A stretch of DNA of 38,445 bases, from the NCBI GenBank assembly GCA_018221245.1, contig JAAOYH010000030.1:1-38445 (forward strand), given 5' to 3'. The translations under genes and the position numbers were made by a program. The notes under the pieces were generated by a model. That model was not told where the DNA came from and made no database searches. It worked only from the letters and a program-made list of their open reading frames with translations. This document shows, piece by piece, positions 15,705 to 22,463 of this stretch; the first letter of the stretch is position 1; every line of letters begins with the position of its first letter. The stretch comes from Candidatus Woesearchaeota archaeon. GTDB taxonomy: Archaea; Nanobdellota; Nanobdellia; Woesearchaeales; UBA525.

Positions 15705-16751
15705 ATGGCAGAAAACTTCCTACTTGTAGTTGGCAGGGCGATGATCCCTAAGCGTCTCAGGCCAGACTTGAGAGTGCACCTGATGAAAGCAGGATATTCT
15801 GAGGTGCCGTACAATCTTTTCGGTCTTCTCTTCTTCATTGCGGCAGCAATCTCATACATACTGTTCATGGGCTTCACCTACCCTTGGGTAAGGGAAAAGG
15901 CCACATCAGAGGGCGTCACAGCCACGTTGCAGTTCGGGTTCATTAGCTTCGTCTCATTCACAGTGATAATCTCTGCGATGCTGTTTCTCTTTGCAGTCAT
16001 CACGTATTTCTATTGGAACATCAAGATCTATCACAGGACCAAGGATCTTGAGGTGATACTTCCTGACTACTTAACGCTCGTGAGCACCAATCTGAAAGGA
16101 GGAATGAGTTTTGAGAACTCATTATGGAATGCAATCAAGCCAGAGTTTGGGATATTGGCTAATGAAATTGCACTTGTTAGCAAACGTGTCATGACTGGGA
16201 ATGATGTACAGGACGCGCTTACGGAGTTCGCGATGAAATATGAGAGTCCCACTCTCAGGAGAACCATTCAACTCTTGATCGGCGAGATAGAGGCGGGAGG
16301 TCAGATCGTGGACACTATAGACAGGGTCATCTCTGACATGAAAAAGACCCAGGCCCTGAAGCGCGAGATGGCGGCGAGCACAATAACTTACATGATATTT
16401 ATCGGCATGCTAGTCATATTCATTTGTCCTGTCCTGTTCGCGCTGAGTCTGCAGCTGTTCACCATCACGTCCGGATTCATAGCAAGTATGGGAGAATCGC
16501 TCACCTCTGGTCCTGGAGGAATGTCATTCACTTCTGGAGGCGTGGACATAGATGATTTCAAGGTTTTCAGTATCTTGGCTATAGGAATTATTGGCACTTT
16601 CAGCAGCTTGATTATTGCAATAATAGAGAAAGGCGAGATAAAAGCAGGAATCAAGTATATTCCTATGTTCCTCGTCAGCAGCCTGACGATATACCTTATA
16701 GCGGCTGCACTATTCAACACTGTGTTCGGAGGGATACAGTTCGGAGGTTAG
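15705..16751 (+). CDS. pilus platform protein, GspF/TadC type (second half-size copy)
   Basis: 348 residues. An N-terminal amphipathic part is followed by two hydrophobic helices (about 38-55 and 80-107). The GspF-like cytoplasmic domain spans about 118-225 (PDYLTLVSTNLKGGMSFENSLW; then LRRTIQLLIGEIEAGGQIVDTI). Helices follow at about 227-250 and then about 283-305 and 318-345. Together with the preceding gene it resembles the TadB/TadC pair rather than a single FlaJ. A Gly/Ser-rich extracytoplasmic loop lies at about 260-280. Confidence 0.9.
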   Translation: MAENFLLVVGRAMIPKRLRPDLRVHLMKAGYSEVPYNLFGLLFFIAAAISYILFMGFTYPWVREKATSEGVTATLQFGFISFVSFTVIISAMLFLFAVITYFYWNIKIYHRTKDLEVILPDYLTLVSTNLKGGMSFENSLWNAIKPEFGILANEIALVSKRVMTGNDVQDALTEFAMKYESPTLRRTIQLLIGEIEAGGQIVDTIDRVISDMKKTQALKREMAASTITYMIFIGMLVIFICPVLFALSLQLFTITSGFIASMGESLTSGPGGMSFTSGGVDIDDFKVFSILAIGIIGTFSSLIIAIIEKGEIKAGIKYIPMFLVSSLTIYLIAAALFNTVFGGIQFGG

Positions 16752-16754
16752 AAA

Positions 16755-16765
16755 TATTTATAAAA
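16755..16765 (+). promoter_or_regulatory. TATA box of the small membrane protein-prepilin genes
   Basis: TATTTATAAAA begins 3 bp after the platform-protein stop. A GAGGTGG site lies at about 16787-16793 before the GTG start at 16798. It would allow prepilins to be expressed more strongly than the machinery genes. Confidence 0.6.
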
Positions 16766-16797
16766 CGCTCCTCGGGAGAAACGTATGAGGTGGTCAT

Positions 16798-17022
16798 GTG
16801 GAAAGATTAGATATCGTACACCATAAGTTCATTGGCCTCTTACTGGCGCTTATAGTGCTGGTGATTGGTATCTTGTTCGGAGTTAGGATAAACGGAGATG
16901 CAGGTGTGACTGGTCTCTATACTTTGACGTTCGGGCTTGTCTTCCTTGTTGTTGTGCTACAGTTCGTGATGTTCACGCAACTCGTCCACATCAGGGATGA
17001 TATTAGGAGGAAGAAAAAATGA
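16798..17022 (+). CDS. small two-helix membrane protein ahead of prepilins
   Basis: 74 residues from a GTG with a GAGGTGG site. Two predicted membrane helices (about 10-28 and 38-60) are separated by a short loop (RINGDAGVTG), and the C terminus is basic (HIRDDIRRKKK), which suggests a cytoplasmic tail. An ATG two bases earlier is in another frame and stops at once. The gene overlaps the first prepilin by 4 bp (ATGA). I recognise no family. Its coupling to the prepilin implies a role in pilin insertion, stability or assembly; that is inference. Confidence 0.75.
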   Translation: MERLDIVHHKFIGLLLALIVLVIGILFGVRINGDAGVTGLYTLTFGLVFLVVVLQFVMFTQLVHIRDDIRRKKK

Positions 17023-17537
17023 AACGCGCACAAGCAGCATTAGAATTTATCACGACGTACGGCTGGGCAATAATGATTGTTCTCGTAATGATCGGAGCGC
17101 TCAGCTATTTCGGAGTCACTAACCCTAAAGAGTACCTTCCAGAGAAATGCATCTTCAAGACTGGGTTCAATTGTCTGGACTTTGCAGGTAAAATAACGCC
17201 TCTTGCAGCAAATAAGGAACTCACTATGGTGTTTACTTTGAAGAATGGTCTGGGAAAAGGTATTATAATTGCTGATCAGACTCTTGAAATGACTGTCGAA
17301 GGAACCCTGGTAATGTGTTATGAGGCATCTGCAGCAGATGCGTTCCAACCTTCGGCAAACGATGGCCCATTTACAATACCTGCCGACACAAGTATGAAAT
17401 TTGTTTGCGATTTTCCTACAATCCTCACTTTTGAAGGAGATTCAAAGAAAGGCAAGGTGGATTTTGACTACACTGAATCTGGTGGCTTCTATCCAAAGAT
17501 AGCATCAGGTGAGCTTTCAGTCTCGGTACTACCTTAA
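17019..17537 (+). CDS. type IV prepilin 1 (class III signal peptide)
   Basis: 172 residues. The N terminus MKRAQAALEFITTYGWAIMI is a class III (prepilin) signal: a short basic lead, Q-A-A-L-E-F with Glu at +5, then a long hydrophobic helix that forms the pilus core. Cleavage is expected just before the Gln by a PibD/EppA-type peptidase. The globular domain carries a C-X7-C pair (starting CIFKTGFNC), shared with the next two pilins, and two further cysteines. The next prepilin begins at the base after its stop. It is likely a structural pilus subunit. Confidence 0.92.
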   Translation: MKRAQAALEFITTYGWAIMIVLVMIGALSYFGVTNPKEYLPEKCIFKTGFNCLDFAGKITPLAANKELTMVFTLKNGLGKGIIIADQTLEMTVEGTLVMCYEASAADAFQPSANDGPFTIPADTSMKFVCDFPTILTFEGDSKKGKVDFDYTESGGFYPKIASGELSVSVLP

Positions 17538-18062
17538 ATGAGACGCGGACAGGCAGCACTGGAGTTCCTGACCACCTATGGTTGGGCTATGCTAATCATC
17601 CTCACGATGATTGGTGCGCTCAGCTATTTCGGGATAGTTAACCCCCAGAAGCTGCTGCCATCCCGCTGTCTTGTGACAACCGACTTCAGTTGCAGGGATT
17701 ACATACTGGACAGCCATGATAACACTGCGAAAATTGCTCTCTCTCAGGGTACGGGAAAGACAATCTGGGTCACAGATCTGAAATGTAATCATGATGGTGT
17801 TGATTCAGATATAGAGGTTGCAAATGTACCTGTAGGATGTGATCCGATAATACCGGGATGCCAGACAATATTGCCTTCGGCCCCTCAGGTTGGATGGTCT
17901 CCCCGACAGAAAGTAGAGTTTCAATGTGTATTTAATAGTGGATCATTGAGTGCGGTCCAAGGACAGAAGACTAAGGTGGAATACACGATAACATACACCT
18001 TGCAGCCAGATAGCCCATTCGAACACATCGTTCAGGGAGAGATATACTCGGAGGTACAATGA
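17538..18062 (+). CDS. type IV prepilin 2 (class III signal peptide)
   Basis: 174 residues, opening with MRRGQAALEFLTTYGWAMLI, the same prepilin signature as its neighbours, and a hydrophobic helix to about residue 30. The NPQKLLPSRCLVTTDFSC region has the shared C-X7-C motif. Additional cysteines lie in the globular part, including two within about eight residues (VGCDPIIPGC). It directly abuts prepilin 1 and overlaps prepilin 3 by 4 bp. The three arose by tandem duplication: N termini are nearly identical and globular domains diverge, as expected for surface-exposed pilins under varying selection. Confidence 0.92.
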   Translation: MRRGQAALEFLTTYGWAMLIILTMIGALSYFGIVNPQKLLPSRCLVTTDFSCRDYILDSHDNTAKIALSQGTGKTIWVTDLKCNHDGVDSDIEVANVPVGCDPIIPGCQTILPSAPQVGWSPRQKVEFQCVFNSGSLSAVQGQKTKVEYTITYTLQPDSPFEHIVQGEIYSEVQ

Positions 18063-18574
18063 GGAGAGGACAAGCAGCATTGGAATACCTAGTCACGTAT
18101 GGCTGGGCGATGCTCGCGATATTGGTAGTGTTAGGCGCGTTAGCATACTTTGGCCTCCTCAGCCCAAGCCGTTATCTCCCGAGCAGATGTGATTTCGGAG
18201 TCCAGATGAGGTGCGCAGACTTCATACTCGAGGATGGTGCAGGGAACGACTATGTTCAGATAATGTTCAGGAACAACTTCGGTGATGACATTAACATTAC
18301 AGCCATCGAAACAAGTGCGGGTGATGGACTAATTGTGAATTATGACCTTAATGGGAATGCTGCCTATGATGATGGGTGGGTATTAGCCGATACCGTAAAT
18401 ATCAGCAAGGGTGTCACTTCACCAGCCATGGATGTTGAGTTCACTGATGGCATGCTGTTTGAAGGAGAGCGTCAATCGGTAGTACTTAATATAAAGTTCA
18501 GGAGAGACAAAGAAAACTCCCAAGAGCACACTATTTCAGGAGAGATATATGCACAAGTGGCTAAAAGACCATAG
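18059..18574 (+). CDS. type IV prepilin 3 (class III signal peptide)
   Basis: 171 residues, beginning MRRGQAALEYLVTYGWAMLA with Tyr in place of Phe after the +5 Glu. The C-X7-C motif (CDFGVQMRC) follows the hydrophobic helix. Unlike prepilins 1 and 2 it has no other cysteine that I can find. The end (SGEIYAQVAKRP) resembles that of prepilin 2 (QGEIYSEVQ) and is duplicated as a vestige 68 bp downstream. It is the last intact gene of the pilus locus. Confidence 0.92.
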   Translation: MRRGQAALEYLVTYGWAMLAILVVLGALAYFGLLSPSRYLPSRCDFGVQMRCADFILEDGAGNDYVQIMFRNNFGDDINITAIETSAGDGLIVNYDLNGNAAYDDGWVLADTVNISKGVTSPAMDVEFTDGMLFEGERQSVVLNIKFRRDKENSQEHTISGEIYAQVAKRP

Positions 18575-18607
18575 AGGTTAATTTTTCTTAATCACACATG
18601 ATATTAT

Positions 18608-18639
18608 GAGAGATATATGCACAGGTGGCTCAAAGATAG
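18608..18639 (+). pseudogene. vestige of a fourth pilin 3' end
   Basis: 29 bases (18608-18636) match the 3' end of prepilin 3 (18540-18568) at 27 positions. In the matching frame they read EIYAQVAQR followed by TAG at 18637-18639. The rest of the gene is missing, so this is the residue of a deleted tandem pilin copy or a small duplication, 34 bp past the prepilin 3 stop. Confidence 0.7.
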
Positions 18640-18647
18640 CCAAAAAC

Positions 18648-18657
18648 TATTTAAATG
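18648..18657 (+). promoter_or_regulatory. psmB promoter with adjoining dyad
   Basis: CTATTTAAAT lies about 26 bp before a probable start site near 18679, giving a leader of about 20 nt with a GAGAGGTAAT site. A short dyad, TGGGGGTCTCCCA (18661-18673), sits between the TATA box and the start site, where a repressor could bind. Confidence 0.5.
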
Positions 18658-18700
18658 AACTGGGGGTCTCCCAAACTATTCTGTTTCCAAGAGAGGTAAT

Positions 18701-19372
18701 ATGATTCCGTTAAACAACACCGTTCTGACGCCAAAGTTCAGTGAGAGCACTAAAGACGAGACTAAACTCAAGACAGGCACAACCACAGTAGGCCTGGTAT
18801 GCAAGGACTGCATAGTGCTCGCGGCAGACAAACGGGCCACTGCAGGAAGCATGATCGTCCAGAAGGACACCAAAAAGGTCATGCCTGTGACAGAACACAT
18901 AGCAGTTACCTGGGCAGGTAGCGTCTCTGACCTACAACTGCTCTACAAGTACCTCTCCGCAGAACTAAAGCTAAAACAGATTCGGGGAGGAAGGGAAACC
19001 ACTGTGAAAGAGGCAGCGAACCTTCTCAGTAATTGGGTCTACCACTTGATAAGGAGTAGCTACGGAGTAGCGCACTTTCTCATGGGTGGCTATGATTCAC
19101 AACCCAGGCTGTTCGACATATACCCTGATGGTAGCCTGACCTCAACAGACGAGTACGTCGTCTCTGGCAGTGGAAGCGTCTTCGCCCTAGGAGTCCTAGA
19201 GAACAAGTACAAGAAGGGGCTCTCAAAAGAAGAGGGTGTGGCACTAGTGTTGGAAGCTATCAACTCTGCTCTTGCCCGTGACAGCGGCAGCGGCAATGGC
19301 ATCGATGTCTATGTGGTAGACAAGAACGGTGTGAAACTCGCAGTCTCCAAGATTATCGATACTCGCGTATAA
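18701..19372 (+). CDS. psmB: proteasome beta subunit
   Basis: 223 residues with a propeptide of about 26 residues ending ...LKTG. Autocatalytic cleavage would expose the nucleophile Thr27 in TTTVGLV. The Asp/Lys of AADKRAT (the D17/K33-type residues) and the C-terminal SGSGNGIDVYVVD block, with a DxxxGNGxD-like feature, complete the active site. It forms the inner rings of the 20S proteasome in the cytoplasm and degrades unfolded or tagged proteins. The alpha subunit is not in this window. fttA follows after 28 bp with its own TATA-like box. Confidence 0.96.
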   Translation: MIPLNNTVLTPKFSESTKDETKLKTGTTTVGLVCKDCIVLAADKRATAGSMIVQKDTKKVMPVTEHIAVTWAGSVSDLQLLYKYLSAELKLKQIRGGRETTVKEAANLLSNWVYHLIRSSYGVAHFLMGGYDSQPRLFDIYPDGSLTSTDEYVVSGSGSVFALGVLENKYKKGLSKEEGVALVLEAINSALARDSGSGNGIDVYVVDKNGVKLAVSKIIDTRV

Positions 19373-19400
19373 AACGCGACCCTTTCTGGAAGGGAAGAAT

Positions 19401-21287
19401 ATGCCAAAAGAAATCCTGAAAGAAATAATGAAGCACGTTCCTGAGGACTCAATCTCAGACGTTGCATTCGAAGCGGCTAATATAGTACTCTACACTACTG
19501 ACAAGACTTTTCTGGCTGACGACAAAGGCCAGGTTCGCAACGCGGTGAACGCCATCAAGAAGAGGATAGAGCTCCGCCCTGACCCTAGCATATGCGTCGA
19601 CCAGGAAACAGCAGAGAAGATGATCCACGATATTTTGGGTGAGGATGCAGGAATTGACCATATTACTTTCGATCCGCAAAGATCAATAGTATACATAGAG
19701 CTCGAAAAGCCAGGAGTTGCAATCTCGAACAGGGGAGAGCTGCTCCGCAAGATGCGCCTAGAGATATTCTGGATACCAATCATCAAGCGGAAACCTCCTA
19801 TAAAGAGCCAGCTCATAGAGAACATCCGTTCAGTACTGTACGAGAACTCAGACTACAGGCGAAAATTCCTCCACAAGACCGGCCAGAGAATCTACAACGG
19901 ATGGCTCAGGCAGAAGAAAGAGGAATGGGTGAGAGTAACCTATCTAGGAGGAGGTCGCCAAGTTGGTCGCTCAGCAATATTCCTCCAGACGCCTGAGAGC
20001 AGGGTACTGTTCGATTGTGGGATTAACCCCGCGAGCAAGGATCAAGCATATCCTTACTTGGAAGCCCCGGAGTTCAGACTGGAAGAGCTCGACGCTATTG
20101 TTGTAAGCCACGCGCACTTGGACCACATAGGATTCATCCCATACCTGTTCAAAATGGGTTGGAGAGGCCCAGTTTACTGCACAGAGCCGACAAGGGATAT
20201 CATGGCTCTTATCCAACTCGACATGATTAAGATTGCTCGTGGTCGCGAATCCGACAGCATCTACTCAGTGGATGACGTGAAAGAGGTAGTGAAGCACACG
20301 ATAATCCTTGACCTAGAGTCAGTCACAGATATCACGCCTGATGTGAGAATCACGTTCTACAACTCGGGCCACATCCTGGGAGGCGCGATGATCCACATCC
20401 ATGTAGGGAATGGGTTACACAACATACTTTACACAGGGGACATAAAGTACGCGAAGACGCACATGCTCGCGGCAGCACACACAAAGTTCCCGAGATTAGA
20501 AACAGTCCTCATTGAGAGCACGTACGGAGGAAAGGAGAACGTCGTGGCAGGCTCAGCAGACGATGATTTTGCAGCCTTAGTGAAGAAGACACTCAATAGA
20601 GGGGGCAAGGTGCTCATCCCGAGCCTAGGCTCTGGCCGTGCACAAGAGATTGTTGTATACATCGAACGTCTCATCAAGGAGAAGAAGATGCCTGACGTTC
20701 CCATATACTTAGACGGCATGCTATGGGATATCATGGCAATCCACACAGCGTACCCTGAGTTCCTGAACAACAGTCTCAGGCAACGCATCTTCCATACTGA
20801 GGACAATCCTTTCATGGCAGATAATATTACTCGCGTCGGCTCAGCAAAAGAACGAAAACAGATAGTAGAGAATGAAGGCGGATGCATAATCATAGCCACA
20901 TCAGGTATGCTTGAAGGAGGCCCTTCAGTGTTCTACCTGCAGGAACTGGCAGATAACCCAAGAAATACACTTGTTTTCAGCTGCTACCAAGCAGAAGGAA
21001 CCTTGGGAAGACAGATCAGGGCAGGGGTCAGCGAGTTCACAGTACAGGATGGACGAGATACTCGTGTAATCCCTATCAAGCTAGAGCTCTTCAAGATAGA
21101 AATATCTGGACACTCTGATAGACGAGAACTGATGAGCTTCGTCAAACACTGCAGTCCTAAGCCAAGGAAGATACTGGTCAACCACGGCGAAGTATCAAGG
21201 TGCATAGATTTTGCAAAGAGCATACATCAGACATTCAGGATAGAGACCGTGTGCCCTCGCAACCTAGATACCATCCGACTGCGGTAA
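19401..21287 (+). CDS. fttA: FttA/aCPSF1: KH-metallo-beta-lactamase-beta-CASP nuclease
   Basis: 628 residues, the usual size of archaeal CPSF1. The N-terminal ~150 residues are the tandem KH region. The metallo-beta-lactamase domain has the zinc motif HAHLDH (about 235-240) after YLGGGRQVGRSA. Later zinc-binding residues sit in the NSGHILGGA and TGDIKY segments. The beta-CASP domain follows, with IATSGMLEGGPS and the C-terminal SGHSDRRELM and LVNHGEVSRC blocks. The family is the archaeal transcription termination factor and 3'-end endoribonuclease, which cuts U-rich transcript ends. This fits the long T-tracts after genes in this window (for example 31702-31732). A TATA-like CGTATAAAACG lies at about 19366-19376. 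Confidence 0.96.
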   Translation: MPKEILKEIMKHVPEDSISDVAFEAANIVLYTTDKTFLADDKGQVRNAVNAIKKRIELRPDPSICVDQETAEKMIHDILGEDAGIDHITFDPQRSIVYIELEKPGVAISNRGELLRKMRLEIFWIPIIKRKPPIKSQLIENIRSVLYENSDYRRKFLHKTGQRIYNGWLRQKKEEWVRVTYLGGGRQVGRSAIFLQTPESRVLFDCGINPASKDQAYPYLEAPEFRLEELDAIVVSHAHLDHIGFIPYLFKMGWRGPVYCTEPTRDIMALIQLDMIKIARGRESDSIYSVDDVKEVVKHTIILDLESVTDITPDVRITFYNSGHILGGAMIHIHVGNGLHNILYTGDIKYAKTHMLAAAHTKFPRLETVLIESTYGGKENVVAGSADDDFAALVKKTLNRGGKVLIPSLGSGRAQEIVVYIERLIKEKKMPDVPIYLDGMLWDIMAIHTAYPEFLNNSLRQRIFHTEDNPFMADNITRVGSAKERKQIVENEGGCIIIATSGMLEGGPSVFYLQELADNPRNTLVFSCYQAEGTLGRQIRAGVSEFTVQDGRDTRVIPIKLELFKIEISGHSDRRELMSFVKHCSPKPRKILVNHGEVSRCIDFAKSIHQTFRIETVCPRNLDTIRLR

Positions 21288-21319
21288 GGTTTTTATACTA
21301 AGCTTCTCGAGGAAACAAT

Positions 21320-21808
21320 ATGGGTTCGCTAGGTGTCTCGACGTATCGCTTCAGGGGAGTTTTCGACTATGAACTCCTTTACCAAGAGGGAAGGAAGTTT
21401 TTCCTGAATATTGTCGACCCTCCGGACTTCAACGAGAAGAAGTACAAGGACAAAGGACATCATTTTGAGGCGAAGTGGGATGCGAAACAGAGAGTGGATG
21501 CTTACCATAGGATAATCTACAAAGTGGAGTACAAGGCCATAGATATGAAAAAAGTGCAGAAGAATGGAAAGACACTCTATGAAGGCAAGATAAGGTTCTA
21601 CGTGGAGCCTATCCTCGATGAGAACTACGAGATGTCAGGGCCAGGGGGGAAGACTCAGGTATTCAAGGAGAACTCCATATTCCACAAGCTATATAAGCGG
21701 ATTACCCGGCGAGAAAGGGAGGAAGACCTGGAAGGCGTTGCTATTCGGACAGGACAGGCTTTCATCGACAAGATGAAGGAAATATGTGGCGCCCAGGCGA
21801 GGCTCTGA
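21320..21808 (+). CDS. hypothetical protein, probable paralogue of next gene
   Basis: 162 residues, no signal peptide. It opens with a strand and G-F motif (YRFRGVFDYELLYQEGRKFF). A mid-section follows (KWDAKQRVDAYHRIIYKVEYKAIDMKK), with alternating long strands and an Asp-Tyr before a beta strand, and then a helical C terminus (SIFHKLYKRITRREREEDL). The following gene repeats this layout. TTTTTATACTAA at about 21290-21302 lies 20-30 bp before the ATG. I recognise no named family. The two genes overlap, so the products may form a heteromer; this is inference. Confidence 0.75.
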   Translation: MGSLGVSTYRFRGVFDYELLYQEGRKFFLNIVDPPDFNEKKYKDKGHHFEAKWDAKQRVDAYHRIIYKVEYKAIDMKKVQKNGKTLYEGKIRFYVEPILDENYEMSGPGGKTQVFKENSIFHKLYKRITRREREEDLEGVAIRTGQAFIDKMKEICGAQARL

Positions 21809-22350
21809 TGGCTGAGATAAAGATACTAACAAAGAAGCCCATGACGTTCAAGGGACCGTTCAGGGTGGACGAGTTCTGCGGTCTCATAAGAAGATTCGCT
21901 AAGGAGCGCAACTATTTCATGGTTGAGGAGAACAACCAAGAAGATGTACTTCCTGATGGGAACCAAATAGTGATGGATGTGAATCTCTCCAAACAGCTAT
22001 CCGACTATGCCAAGGGAGTCATAGATGTCCATATCCACATGCACGGGTGCACTGACAAGGTGCTTGAGATAGAAGGCCAGAAGCAGAAGTGTCAGGTCGG
22101 GACTATAGATGTTGAGTGTGTTGCTAAAATGGAGTCGGATTACAGGAACCGCTATGAGAACAAAGGGTTCTCTTTCCTTTTCAGGACCATATCAGACAAG
22201 TTCATCCGGAGAGATATCACTCACCAGCAGAACGACAGTTGCACTAAGGACTGTACAGATCTTGCGGGAGAGCTGAAATCTTACTTGAATATGCACAGGT
22301 TCAAGCTCGACGACAGAGAGAAGATGAGTGAGCCTGAGGAGAAGGCTTAA
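21808..22350 (+). CDS. hypothetical protein, probable paralogue of previous gene
   Basis: 180 residues from the ATG at 21808, which shares a base with the preceding stop (TGATG). A longer reading from 21784 would lie inside the neighbouring gene. Its layout follows the previous protein: TFKGPFRVDEFCGLIRRFAKERNYF at the start, SDYAKGVIDVHIHMHGCTDK in the middle, and FSFLFRTISDKFIRRDI near the end. It has six or more cysteines and an HIHMHGC stretch that could bind metal, which the partner lacks. Function unknown; cytoplasmic. Confidence 0.75.
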   Translation: MAEIKILTKKPMTFKGPFRVDEFCGLIRRFAKERNYFMVEENNQEDVLPDGNQIVMDVNLSKQLSDYAKGVIDVHIHMHGCTDKVLEIEGQKQKCQVGTIDVECVAKMESDYRNRYENKGFSFLFRTISDKFIRRDITHQQNDSCTKDCTDLAGELKSYLNMHRFKLDDREKMSEPEEKA

Positions 22351-22378
22351 AAACTTCTTACAGTTCTTTTTACGTATT

Positions 22379-22461
22379 GCCGAGGATGCCTAACCAGGTC
22401 GGGCGCAAGTCTCGAAAACTTGTTCCGTAAGGAATTGTGGGTTCAAATCCCTCCCTCGGCG
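22379..22461 (+). tRNA. tRNA-Ser (CGA)
   Basis: Acceptor GCCGAGG/CCTCGGC with discriminator G, typical for archaeal tRNA-Ser. Anticodon arm CAAGT-CTCGAAA-ACTTG with anticodon CGA. A long variable arm (TTCC-GTAA-GGAA) confirms the class II serine type. The T arm GTGGG-TTCAAAT-CCCTC has a T-T mismatch at the second pair. A CTTAAAAAC box at about 22346-22354 lies 29 bp upstream, so the 5' leader must be very short. The pepF ATG follows after 2 nt. Confidence 0.95.
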
Positions 22462-22463
22462 TC

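Noticed and set aside
10184-18574. Archaellum (motility) operon
   Set aside because: No flaH-type ATPase, flagellin naming features or flaF/G-like genes are seen; split platform genes and pilin types indicate an adhesive-type pilus.
22437-22463. GTG start giving a longer PepF
   Set aside because: It lies inside tRNA-Ser, and the extra residues are encoded by the T arm and acceptor stem.
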